From Streptomyces cucumeris (lineage in GTDB: Bacteria; Actinomycetota; Actinomycetes; Streptomycetales; Streptomycetaceae), in NCBI RefSeq assembly GCF_024295805.1, contig NZ_JANCLX010000003.1, positions 310,001 through 374,000 of the forward strand: a DNA stretch of 64,000 nucleotides, given 5' to 3'. Position 1 is the first letter of the stretch. Every line of letters begins with the position of its first letter. This document shows, one piece after another, positions 35,138 to 42,719 of this stretch. The notes under the pieces are model-generated. The model was not told the DNA's origin and made no database searches. It saw only the letters and a program-made list of their open reading frames with translations. The position numbers and the translations under genes were made by a program.

Positions 35138-36364
35138 ATGACCACATCCACCGCGCCCTCGGCCACCGAGCTGTTCGCCCGTGTCCTGCGCCACGAGCAC
35201 CGCGCCGACCCGTACCCCCACTACACCCGGATGCTCGACCACCCCGTCAGCCGCCTGGACGACGGCTCCTGGCTGGTCAGCGGCTACCAGGAGATCAGGC
35301 AACTGCTGCACGACCCGCGCAGCAGCGCCGACCGGCTCGACCCGCAGAACACCACGCCCAAGGCCGCCAGGAGTCTGCTGCTCCAGGACCCGCCCTTCCA
35401 CGACCAGCTCCGCCGCGTGGTCACCCAGGAGTTCATCCCCCGGATCATGGGCATGCGCGACCATCTCGGCGAACTGGTGGCCCGGCTGCTCGACGCCCAC
35501 ATCAGCGCCGGACCCGGCGAGCTCGACATCGTCGCCGATCTGGCCTACCCCCTGCCCGTCACGGTGATCTGCGAACTGCTCGGTGTGCCGGCCGAGGACG
35601 AACCCCTCTTCGGCAGCCTCGCCCGACGGCTCACCCGGGGCCTGGACCCCGTCGACACCCAGACCGAGGAAGAACTCCGTGAACTCGACCGTGCGCGCGG
35701 CGAGTTGGTCCAATACCTCGAAGGACTCATCGCCCGGCGCCGCAGCGACCCCGGCGACGACCTGCTGTCCGGGCTGATGTTCCACCAGGACCCCGACGAT
35801 GTGCTGGACCCGGTCCAACTGCGCGTCACACTCGGCCTGCTGCTGATCGCCGGACACGAGACCACCGTCAACCTCATCGCCAACGGCACCCTCGCCCTGC
35901 TCCGCCACCCCGACGTCCTGGCCCGGCTGCGCACCGACCCTGACCTGGCCACACCGCTGGTGGAAGAGGTGCTGCGGCACGACCCGCCCGTGCAGATGTC
36001 CGGCCGCAGCGCCCTGGCCGATATCGACATCGCGAGCACCACCATCCCCCAGGGCTCCCGTATCCGCCTCATGCTCGCCGCGGGCAACCGGGACGCCATC
36101 CGCTTCGACGACCCCGGCCGGTTCGTCCCCGACCGCCGCGACAACGCCCACCTCGGCTTCGGCGGCGGTATCCACTACTGCGTCGGCGCCACCCTCGCCC
36201 GCGCCGAAGCGCAGATCGCCCTCACCGCCATCGCCCGCAGGCTCCAGGAACCGCGCCTGGTCGACGACCCGCCGCCGTACCGGGAGAACGCCATCCTGCG
36301 CGGCCCGGAACGGCTGCCGGTCGCCTTCGCGCGCCTCGGCCCGGACCACACACCCGCCCGGTGA
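35138..36364 (+). CDS. Cytochrome P450
   Basis: 408 residues; CGGAGAG precedes the ATG. The I-helix motif is LLIAGHETTVNLI, the ExxR pair is in VEEVLRHDPPVQ, and the haem ligand is C348 in FGGGIHYCVGATLARAE. Length and layout are those of soluble bacterial class I P450s. With its own ferredoxin and reductase it forms a complete three-component monooxygenase under a TetR regulator. The substrate is not evident; no biosynthetic genes surround it, so detoxification or catabolism of an exogenous compound is as likely as biosynthesis. Confidence 0.95.
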   Translation: MTTSTAPSATELFARVLRHEHRADPYPHYTRMLDHPVSRLDDGSWLVSGYQEIRQLLHDPRSSADRLDPQNTTPKAARSLLLQDPPFHDQLRRVVTQEFIPRIMGMRDHLGELVARLLDAHISAGPGELDIVADLAYPLPVTVICELLGVPAEDEPLFGSLARRLTRGLDPVDTQTEEELRELDRARGELVQYLEGLIARRRSDPGDDLLSGLMFHQDPDDVLDPVQLRVTLGLLLIAGHETTVNLIANGTLALLRHPDVLARLRTDPDLATPLVEEVLRHDPPVQMSGRSALADIDIASTTIPQGSRIRLMLAAGNRDAIRFDDPGRFVPDRRDNAHLGFGGGIHYCVGATLARAEAQIALTAIARRLQEPRLVDDPPPYRENAILRGPERLPVAFARLGPDHTPAR

Positions 36365-36404
36365 ACCCCCCACCCGTTGCGGCGCCCCGTCCAACGGATC
36401 GATC

Positions 36405-36989
36405 ATGACTGTCATGGAGCGGCCGAGTGAGAGCATCGAGTGCGGGGACGTCGTCCTGCGACGCTGGCGGGGAGAGCGCGATGTCGCTCCCGCGTGCACA
36501 CTGATCGAGGAATCCCTGGACCACCTGCGCCCGTGGATGCCCTGGGTCGCCGAGCACAGCGAACAGCACACCCGGGAGCTGCTGTCGAAGTACGTGGCCA
36601 AGTGGGACAGCGGCGAGTCCTACAACTACGCCATCGCCAGGGACGGCACGCTCATCGGCATGTGCCAGGTCTACCCCGGGACCGAACCCCGGGGATGGCG
36701 GCTGGGCTACTGGCTGCATCCCTCCGCCGTCGGCCAGGGCATCGCCACCCGCGCGACGGCCGCCATGACGGCCGAGATGTTCGCCCGGCCGGACGTGGCC
36801 TACCTGGAGATCACACACGACCTGGCCAACATCTCCAGCAGTGGCATCCCGCGCCGACTGGGATTCACCGAAGTCCGGCGTGACCAGGCGGCGCCACCCG
36901 TGCCACCCGCGGCACCCTCGGGCAGCGGTGTCGAGGTGATCTGGCGCCTGGACCGCCCCGCACCGCCGGAAACCGCGCCCCTCGTATGA
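36405..36989 (+). CDS. GNAT-family N-acetyltransferase (RimJ/RimL-like)
   Basis: 194 residues; ATG 36405 or 36414 are both possible. VVLRRWRGERDVAPACTLIEESLDHLRPWMPWV at the N-terminus and the acetyl-CoA loop region GYWLHPSAVGQGIATRATAAMTAEMFA are typical of the RimJ/RimL group, followed by LEITHDLANISSSGIPRRLGF with Ser-Ser where Asn-x-x-Ser is common. The target, protein N-terminus or small amine, cannot be told. The tail is proline-rich. Confidence 0.88.
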   Translation: MTVMERPSESIECGDVVLRRWRGERDVAPACTLIEESLDHLRPWMPWVAEHSEQHTRELLSKYVAKWDSGESYNYAIARDGTLIGMCQVYPGTEPRGWRLGYWLHPSAVGQGIATRATAAMTAEMFARPDVAYLEITHDLANISSSGIPRRLGFTEVRRDQAAPPVPPAAPSGSGVEVIWRLDRPAPPETAPLV

Positions 36990-37020
36990 CCGGGGCAACG
37001 GCTCCGCCGCGCCGGCCCCC

Positions 37021-37929
37021 TCAGTGCCGGGACGCGGCCTGACCCTCGCCGAGGACACGCGCCGTGGCACGGTTGGTCGAGGCGTCCTCAATACAGCCCC
37101 GCAGCCGCATCACATCGTGCGGGGGAAGGGCGGGCCGGATCACCCCGGCGTACACCTTCTCCTCCAGACGGTGCAGCGAAGTCCGGTCGTTCAGGGCGGC
37201 GGTGGAGCGGCGGCAGGTCTGCCACAGGTCGTGCGCGGCGAGTTGCCGGGCCTCCGCCGCCACCTCACCCCGCATGTCGACCTGGAACACCACGGTGGTG
37301 GCCGCCGCGTCCGGGGCGGCTTCCGGCCGGGTCTGGGTGGCGTCCGCCAGACTGCCCCGCATCACCACCAGGAGCGCCACCGCGGCCACGGCGGCGACCA
37401 GGGCCGCCGCCTTCCGCCCGGCGCGGGACGGCGGTACGGCGGGCCGGTCCTCCAGCCGCGGTGAGCGCGCGCCCGCGCCGGGAGGGGCGGTAAGGCCCGC
37501 CAGCCGTCCGGCCAGCCGGCGTTCGGCACCGTGGCGGGTGGTCACCCCGGCGACCTTCTGGATGAGGAACGCGACACCGGACAGAGCGGCTCCGGCCACC
37601 ATGAGGACGGGTACGAAGACGAACGTCCGCTGGGTGCCGTCCAGCTCCTCCGAGCCGATCCAGCGGAACCGGCGGTCCGGCGCTGCCTCCCGGGACTGCT
37701 CCAGCCGCCGCCGCACCTCCTCGACCCGGGCGTCGTACTCCACCAGACGCCGCTCCAGCCGCGACAGCCGGGACAGCAGGACCAGACAGGCCAGGAACCC
37801 CTCGATCACCAGCAGCAGGACCCCGGAGATCAGCGCGCGCTGCCACTCCCACCGGTACAGGTACAGCACCAGGTAGTAGCCCGCGTAGGTGGCCGAAAGA
37901 CCGCCGAAGAGAAAGCCCACGTACTTCAT
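37021..37929 (-). CDS. Membrane protein coupled to a PEP-synthase-like gene
   Basis: 302 residues, starting within the stop of the upstream gene (ATGA overlap). Two N-terminal membrane segments (FGGLSATYAGYYLVLYLY and ALISGVLLLVIEGFLACLVLL) are followed by a coiled-coil stretch (LSRLERRLVEYDARVEEVRRRLEQ), a third hydrophobic segment (FVFVPVLMVAGAALSGVAFLI), and a fourth (AALVAAVAAVALLVVM). A soluble C-terminal domain of about 100 residues with two cysteines follows. I do not recognise the family. Strict coupling suggests it works with the phosphotransferase-like protein, perhaps as membrane anchor or substrate. Confidence 0.7.
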   Translation of the reverse strand: MKYVGFLFGGLSATYAGYYLVLYLYRWEWQRALISGVLLLVIEGFLACLVLLSRLSRLERRLVEYDARVEEVRRRLEQSREAAPDRRFRWIGSEELDGTQRTFVFVPVLMVAGAALSGVAFLIQKVAGVTTRHGAERRLAGRLAGLTAPPGAGARSPRLEDRPAVPPSRAGRKAAALVAAVAAVALLVVMRGSLADATQTRPEAAPDAAATTVVFQVDMRGEVAAEARQLAAHDLWQTCRRSTAALNDRTSLHRLEEKVYAGVIRPALPPHDVMRLRGCIEDASTNRATARVLGEGQAASRH

Positions 37930-40028
37930 GCCGCCGCTCCCTTCCGGCTCGCCGGAGTCTCCGGCTCGGAGTGTTCACCGGACTTCTCCACCGCTCCGGT
38001 GCCGCCGTCCACCCACAGATCGGTGCCGGGCGGAAAACGGTCCGGGGCATCGGGTACGCCGACGGCGGTCGGCACCCGGTACTCACGGGCCAGGACGGCG
38101 AGATGGGACAGGACGCTGCCGGTCTCGGCGACCAGGCCCGCGAGCCCGGGGAGCAACGGGGCCAGCGCCGGGTCGAGCGCGGAGACGACCAGCACCGCGC
38201 GCTCGGGCCGGTCACCGTGTCCGTCCCAGGCGACCCCAGTACCGATGCCTCCCCCGGCGCCCTGACCCGCACCGGTACGGCCACGCCCGTCCACGATCCG
38301 CGCCACCGGGTGGCCGTCGGCCAGTTGGAAGGCGGCGGGTAGGGCCGGGGCGTCCGGCCGCGGCAGCCGCTCGGCCAGATCGGGCGGCAGCCCGCCGCCG
38401 TCCGCGGCCCCGGTCAGCTCGCTCCACCGCAGCAGCAGGAGACGGGACATGCCCACCGCACCGTCATCGACCCGCAGCCTGGCACCGAGTTCACGCACCA
38501 TCCCCACCTGCATCTCCTGCACCCAGCGGATACGCAGCCGCAGGCCCTCACGGACCGGGAGCGCTCCCACACCATGCGGAACCCCCGCCGCCACCGTGGT
38601 CTCCGGCAGGGCACCGCGGTCACCGAGCGTGGGAGGCAGCAGGGACAGCAGAACCGGGTGGCGCACCAGCAGTTGACCGTCACCCAGGCCCTGCGCCCGG
38701 CCCTCGGCCAGCACGGCCAGCGCCTCACCGGCACCGGTGGCCCCGGCACCCGACGGGAGCAGCGCCCCGGCCAGGGACTCCTGCGCATGCAGGGAGGACA
38801 GTACGGTGCGCCCCCAGGCGACCGCGTCCAGGAGCTGACCGCCGAGCATCTGCCGCGGGGCGGGGAAGTCGGCGAGGTGGCGGTCGACGTCCGCCATGAG
38901 GTCCAGTGCGAGCAGCGGCAGCGCGGAGCGCAGCCGTCCCACCCGCCAGGCGGCCATGACACGGCGGGCGCCGGGGGCCGGATTGATGAAGTCCCGCAGA
39001 GGATGGGCGGATCGCACCGCACCGAGAAGGCGCAGATCGGCGGCGGCCCGCCCGCCGACGGTGCTGACCACCGGCAGGGTGCGCAGCTTGCGCCGCGGCG
39101 CGGCCCCCGCGATGTCGAGGGCGAGGGTGAGCCCGTGGGACATGGGGGCCACCCACAGGTCCTCCTCCAGCGGCTGGAGCACCCCGGGGAAGGTCTCGGC
39201 GACCGGGCCGGGCCCCAGCAGCCGTGCGCCGCGCGGCGGCCGGACGGCCATCGCGGTGATCGGCCGGGCCTGGAACAGCCACAGACGGCCCTCCGCGTCG
39301 AAGCCGAACTCCATGTCCTGGGGGCGGCCGAACACCCGCTGGGTCCTCCTGGCCAGCCGGGCCAGCGAGGTGGTCTCGCGCCGGCCGAGCAGCCGCGCGG
39401 AGCGGGGTTCCGCCGGTTCGGACCCTAACCGTCTGCCCGAGCGGGACAGTTGGTAGCGCACCCCCTGGGTGCTGCCGTCCACCAGCCGGTCGGGGCCGCC
39501 GCTGACGGCGCTGACCAGGATGCGGTCCTCCCGGCCCTCCACCGGGTCCGCGCCGAACATCACCCCGCCGGTGACCGCCCGCAGCATCGGCTGCACCAGG
39601 ACCGCCATACCGTCCAGCGGGTCCGTGTTCCGCCCCTCCGGAGGGTGGAGCACCTGCACACGGCGGGCCGATTCCAGGACCGTCCGCACCGCGTCGGTGA
39701 ACTCCTCCCAGCCCCCCACGTCGAGCACGGACGCGAAGCGGCCCGCCATCGAGGAGTCCTCGGTGTCCTCGTGCGCCGAGGAGGACCGCACGACCAACGG
39801 CCGCCCGCCCTCACCGGTCAGCTCGGACCAGGCCCGGCGCAGCGCCTCCACCCCGGTGGGGGCGCCCTTCGCCCGCCCGGCCGGTACGAGGGCGAAGCCG
39901 GGGAGCACCGGCAGCCCCTCCACGGCGGCGCGGGCCAGATGAGCGGCCTTGGCACCGGTGACGGCGGAGTCCTTCGCGCGTTCGGTGTCCAGTGGAACCA
40001 CCGCCAGCAGATCCGCATCTATTCCCAC
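37926..40028 (-). CDS. PEP/pyruvate-binding phosphotransferase-like protein (PEP synthase / rifampin phosphotransferase relative)
   Basis: 700 residues from GTG 40028, preceded by AAGGAGGGGG. The N-terminal ATP-grasp part (about 20-300) has TGAKAAHLARAAVEGLPVLPGFALV, VRSSSAHEDTEDSSMAGRFASVLDV and MEFGFDAEGRLWLFQARPIT. The C-terminal swivelling domain has the phosphohistidine motif TGSVLSHLAVLAREYRVPTAVG, with H642 as the probable phosphocarrier. The middle 300 residues are divergent, as in rifampin phosphotransferases, where this part binds the drug. It lacks the PEP-binding barrel of true PEP synthases, so the acceptor is unknown. Drug inactivation or modification of a membrane-associated acceptor are both possible. 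Confidence 0.8.
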   Translation of the reverse strand: MGIDADLLAVVPLDTERAKDSAVTGAKAAHLARAAVEGLPVLPGFALVPAGRAKGAPTGVEALRRAWSELTGEGGRPLVVRSSSAHEDTEDSSMAGRFASVLDVGGWEEFTDAVRTVLESARRVQVLHPPEGRNTDPLDGMAVLVQPMLRAVTGGVMFGADPVEGREDRILVSAVSGGPDRLVDGSTQGVRYQLSRSGRRLGSEPAEPRSARLLGRRETTSLARLARRTQRVFGRPQDMEFGFDAEGRLWLFQARPITAMAVRPPRGARLLGPGPVAETFPGVLQPLEEDLWVAPMSHGLTLALDIAGAAPRRKLRTLPVVSTVGGRAAADLRLLGAVRSAHPLRDFINPAPGARRVMAAWRVGRLRSALPLLALDLMADVDRHLADFPAPRQMLGGQLLDAVAWGRTVLSSLHAQESLAGALLPSGAGATGAGEALAVLAEGRAQGLGDGQLLVRHPVLLSLLPPTLGDRGALPETTVAAGVPHGVGALPVREGLRLRIRWVQEMQVGMVRELGARLRVDDGAVGMSRLLLLRWSELTGAADGGGLPPDLAERLPRPDAPALPAAFQLADGHPVARIVDGRGRTGAGQGAGGGIGTGVAWDGHGDRPERAVLVVSALDPALAPLLPGLAGLVAETGSVLSHLAVLAREYRVPTAVGVPDAPDRFPPGTDLWVDGGTGAVEKSGEHSEPETPASRKGAAA

Positions 40029-40292
40029 GTCCCCCTCCTTCTCCGCACGCGCGCGGGCCGGGACGGCCCGTGGACGCGTGCGATAGCCCCTGCCAGATAC
40101 AGACGCCTGATCGCGTACAGGAGGTTGAGAGAGGGTTACGCGCGAGTAGATCCAGGGACGGACGACGGTCGCTTGGCACACTATTTCCCGTCCCCGCACT
40201 CCCGGCCGCCCCTCCTCCCCCGCCTAGACTGGAAGCGTCTCCGCGATCGCCGCCGACGCGGAGGGACACCGGACCGAGGAGAGGGAGGTGGC
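40029..40292. other. Intergenic region between the PEP-synthase-like gene and the RNHCP leader
   Basis: About 260 bases between divergent units. No gene is evident. TAGACT at 40233-40238 and CACTAT near 40178-40183 could be promoter elements for either direction, but matching -35 boxes are not convincing. Confidence 0.3.
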
Positions 40293-40331
40293 GTGATCAC
40301 GATGACCCATGCCGCTGCTGATGCTGTCTGA
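40293..40331 (+). CDS. Possible 12-residue leader peptide upstream of RNHCP
   Basis: A GTG follows the very strong site AGGAGAGGGAGG (40277-40288) with 4-nt spacing and opens MITMTHAAADAV-stop. It lies directly before the 16S-like leader. It may be a translated upstream ORF that influences the leader fold. There is no homology evidence, and the region could instead be part of the structured RNA. Confidence 0.3.
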   Translation: MITMTHAAADAV

Positions 40332-40333
40332 CG

Positions 40334-40547
40334 GGGGACGACGCCGACGGCAGTGAGACCGGACGGACACCTACCGGCGGCACGTGGCACACCCGCGTGA
40401 CAGTGACCGGGACAAACCCACAAACCCGGTCGTGGTCCGGATCCGGAGTGGCCCGCCCACTCCGGTGAAGCTGGAGCCGGGAGTAATCGCCCGCACACAG
40501 GGGCGGTGAACCGCGTCACTCCCCGGTCGAGCCTGCGCACCCCGCCC
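40334..40547 (+). ncRNA. 16S rRNA-like structured leader of the RNHCP gene
   Basis: The stretch follows the 16S rRNA 3' major domain in order. GGGGACGACG is at 40334-40343 and CACGTG at 40381-40386. A helix-41-like stem GACCGGG/CCCGGTC with ACAAA loops spans 40405-40431. GTCGTGGTCCGGAT (40429-40442) differs at one of 14 bases from the E. coli 16S segment as I recall it. A helix-42-like hairpin (40443-40465) is followed by TGAAG and GGAG, then GAGTAATCGC (40481-40490). A shortened helix-43-like hairpin, GCGGTGAA (40503-40510), CCCCGG and GCCTGCGCACCCCGCCC (40531-40547) complete it. Variable helices are trimmed and their stems re-paired, as expected of a maintained mimic rather than a decayed copy. 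It may bind a protein that normally recognises the 30S head. The comparison is from memory and needs computation. Confidence 0.6.
40443..40465 (+). promoter_or_regulatory. Helix-42-like hairpin inside the RNHCP leader
   Basis: CCGGAGTGG pairs with CCACTCCGG across a CCCGC loop. In 16S rRNA the corresponding place, between TCCGGAT and TGAAG, is also a hairpin, but with a different stem sequence. The stem is thus kept while its bases differ. Confidence 0.6.
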
Positions 40548-40608
40548 CGGCGGGGGGAGAGCGAACGGAACCCTGCGCCTCCGAGTTGAAGACCCCCTTC
40601 GACTCGCC

Positions 40609-40624
40609 GAGGAGCAGCACCATC
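40609..40624 (+). promoter_or_regulatory. Ribosome-binding site and putative ATC start of RNHCP
   Basis: GAGGAG (40609-40614) is followed after 7 nt by ATC at 40622. The residues after ATC (SRRTTENTGF) look like the normal beginning of the protein. The only upstream alternative in frame, TTG at 40586, has no ribosome-binding site; the next downstream GTG would remove the first zinc-binding pair. Confidence 0.6.
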
Positions 40625-40984
40625 AGCAGAAGAACAACCGAGAACACCGGCTTCACCTGCGCGTACTGCGGCAGGGCGGTGGTGGCACTGGCCAACGGCG
40701 GCTACCGCAACCACTGTCCGTACTGTCTGCACTCGCTGCACGTGGACATCTCCGCCGGAGACCGTGCCAACGATTGCCGCGCGCTGATGCGCCCGGTCGC
40801 CGTCGAGCACCACTCCGCCAAGGGGTACATGATCGTCCACCAGTGCACCGGCTGCGGCACCTATGGCCGCAACCGCATGGCGGACGACCCGCACCACGGC
40901 GATGACCTCGACTCGGTCCTCGCCCTGATGCACCCGGCCGTCCGCGACCATGAAGCCGCACACCGGCGCCGGAGAAACCTCTGA
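40622..40984 (+). CDS. RNHCP-domain zinc-ribbon protein
   Basis: About 120 residues if translation starts at ATC 40622 (132 from TTG 40586). The family-naming motif is visible as YRNHCPYCLHSLHVD. Cysteine pairs CAYC, CPYC and CTGC suggest two zinc sites; HQCTGCGTYGRNRMADD lies in the second half, and the tail is basic (RRRRNL). The biochemical role of RNHCP proteins is not known to me. Its long leader resembles part of 16S rRNA and its start codon would be one that initiation factor 3 discriminates against. Both suggest a link to ribosomes and autoregulation, but this is inference. Confidence 0.8.
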   Translation: MSRRTTENTGFTCAYCGRAVVALANGGYRNHCPYCLHSLHVDISAGDRANDCRALMRPVAVEHHSAKGYMIVHQCTGCGTYGRNRMADDPHHGDDLDSVLALMHPAVRDHEAAHRRRRNL

Positions 40985-40991
40985 CGCCCCC

Positions 40992-41019
40992 AGTGGCTCC
41001 CGCCCCGGCGGGAGCCACT
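40992..41019. terminator. Bidirectional terminator between RNHCP and the lectin gene
   Basis: AGTGGCTCCCGCC (40992-41004) is complementary to 41007-41019, a 13-bp stem between two convergent stop codons. Confidence 0.85.
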
Positions 41020-41038
41020 CCGGGGCCGTCCGTTCCCG

Positions 41039-42553
41039 CTATGTCCGGACGTCGAACATCCAGTAGTGGTCCGGATAGTCATCGCAGGGGAATTGGTTGA
41101 CCGGCATGGCGATCTCCTTGCTCGCCGCGGGAACGGCCAGACACTGCTTGCTCCTTCCGTTCACGATGCGCACTCCGTCCGGCCATTTCTCCAGCCGCCA
41201 TCGCTGGTCCGAAGAGCTGCCGCAAGGGCGCTGAATGGCCGCGGCCGCGGCGTCGAGGCTGGCATCGGCGATGGAAAGGCACTGCTTGCTGTGGGAGTTC
41301 AGGATCAGGAAGTAACCACTCCCCGTACCGCCCGCGGAGGCGGCCTGGAATGTCCAGTAGTGGTCGGGATGGGCACCGCAGGGGAACTGATTGACCTGGG
41401 TGCCCGACGTGGTGCTCGCGGCGGGGACGGCGAGGCACTGGTCACTGTTGGCGTTCGTGATCATCGTACGCCCGGCGGGCGGGACCACGGCGCGGGAAGC
41501 GGAGGGCGTGGTGCGCGCCGGTCCCGGGGAGTCCGCGCGTTTCGGCGCTTTGCTCGATGAGGGACTCGGCGGAGGGGACGCCGAGGTGGGTGCGGTGGTG
41601 GAAGGCTCTGCCGTGGACGGGGAGCGCGGAGGCGTAACCGGAGTCCGAGGGCTGGGGATGTCGCCTGGCATGGCCGTGGCGAGCGGTGGGCTGGCCGTTT
41701 CCCTCTGCCGTCCGCTGCCTTGACTGTGGGTGGCGAGGTAGATGAGACCCACCAGCGCCGCGAGAGCCGCCCACTGCGCGGGGGTGCGCCAGCGGTTCCA
41801 CCGGTCGGCCGCCTCCGGCCGCCCACGCCGCGGTGGCGGGAGGTCGCCGGGTAAGGAGTCCGTCCGGGTGGGCGACGGGCGGGTGTTGTCCGCGGAGTCC
41901 GCCATGTCCGCGCTGGTCAAGGGCGTGGCCGACGCGGACACCGAGGGAGCGCCGGGAGCACCGGAGGCCTCGGGGGCCGCGGCGCGGGCGTCCCGGAGCG
42001 TGCTGAGGGCCTCCTTGTGCGCCTTGAGCGCCTCCGACTTGGTGCCTTCGGCCTCCTTGAGCCGTTCCCTGGCCTGCCGCAGCCGCTCGTGGGCCGCCGC
42101 GTCGGCCGACCGGCCGGGCGCGTCGGCGTGATCGAGGTCGGCGATGATCCGCAGCAGCGTCTGGATGAGGCGTTCGGACTCCGCGAGGTCGGCCTCCGCC
42201 TGCCGCTGCGCCCGCACGGCGTCCGCGAGCGCCTGCGCGGCCTTGGTCGGTGCGGGTTGCCGCGGCTGCCTGGCCTCTGTCAGGGCGTAGAGACGGCCGG
42301 CCTCGGCGTGGAGCCGCAGCCGGGTCGGCTCATCGCGCACCCGGTCATTGATCACCTTCTCCAGCAGATGGGCCGGGACCAGCCGTTCCCCACTGCGGTA
42401 GAGACCCCACATGGTCTTGCCGCCACCGGCGTACCGCTCGGCGAGCTCGCGCACGGTCAGGTCCCGGGTCACCTCTCCCAGCAGCCGGGCCAGGGCGTTG
42501 ATGTGCTCGGTCTCGCCTCTCAAGCCCGCGTGCGGACGTCCTGCCCTGCCCAT
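41039..42553 (-). CDS. Predicted transmembrane protein: HTH-like N-terminus, coiled coil, one membrane span, extracellular ricin-type lectin
   Basis: 504 residues from ATG 42553, with GAGGGGG upstream. Residues about 15-85 (INALARLLGEVTRDLTVRELAERYAGGGKTMWGLYRSGERLVPAHLLEKVI) resemble small XRE-like domains in actinobacterial proteins. Residues 100-190 form a charged coiled coil (RQAEADLAESERLI, HERLRQARERLKEAEGTKSEALKAHKEAL). One membrane span lies at about 260-276 (QWAALAALVGLIYLATH). A Ser/Pro/Thr linker leads to a ricin-B-like domain (about 365-504), whose first and third parts share QCLAVPAAS and VNQFPC..PDHYW. The protein could sense extracellular glycans and act on DNA or protein inside. 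It diverges from the propeller/PLA2 gene. Confidence 0.7.
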   Translation of the reverse strand: MGRAGRPHAGLRGETEHINALARLLGEVTRDLTVRELAERYAGGGKTMWGLYRSGERLVPAHLLEKVINDRVRDEPTRLRLHAEAGRLYALTEARQPRQPAPTKAAQALADAVRAQRQAEADLAESERLIQTLLRIIADLDHADAPGRSADAAAHERLRQARERLKEAEGTKSEALKAHKEALSTLRDARAAAPEASGAPGAPSVSASATPLTSADMADSADNTRPSPTRTDSLPGDLPPPRRGRPEAADRWNRWRTPAQWAALAALVGLIYLATHSQGSGRQRETASPPLATAMPGDIPSPRTPVTPPRSPSTAEPSTTAPTSASPPPSPSSSKAPKRADSPGPARTTPSASRAVVPPAGRTMITNANSDQCLAVPAASTTSGTQVNQFPCGAHPDHYWTFQAASAGGTGSGYFLILNSHSKQCLSIADASLDAAAAAIQRPCGSSSDQRWRLEKWPDGVRIVNGRSKQCLAVPAASKEIAMPVNQFPCDDYPDHYWMFDVRT

Positions 42554-42719
42554 GCAGATCCCCCTCGGTGTCCGCGGACATCCCCTCTTGTCCACTGACG
42601 AACTGGCTTAACGCACAAAGGCGTTGTTGGTCAATCGGGTCGCTTGCCACGGTCGTGGCACCACCTCGTCCGGCGCGGCCCGGCGCCGATCGGTCACACC
42701 TCAGCCAGGAGGCACTCCG

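Noticed and set aside
40334..40547. Reading the 16S-like stretch as a real or decayed rRNA gene
   Set aside because: It covers only part of one domain, lacks the flanking rRNA sequence, and has shortened but re-paired helices, so a functional mimic fits better than a remnant.
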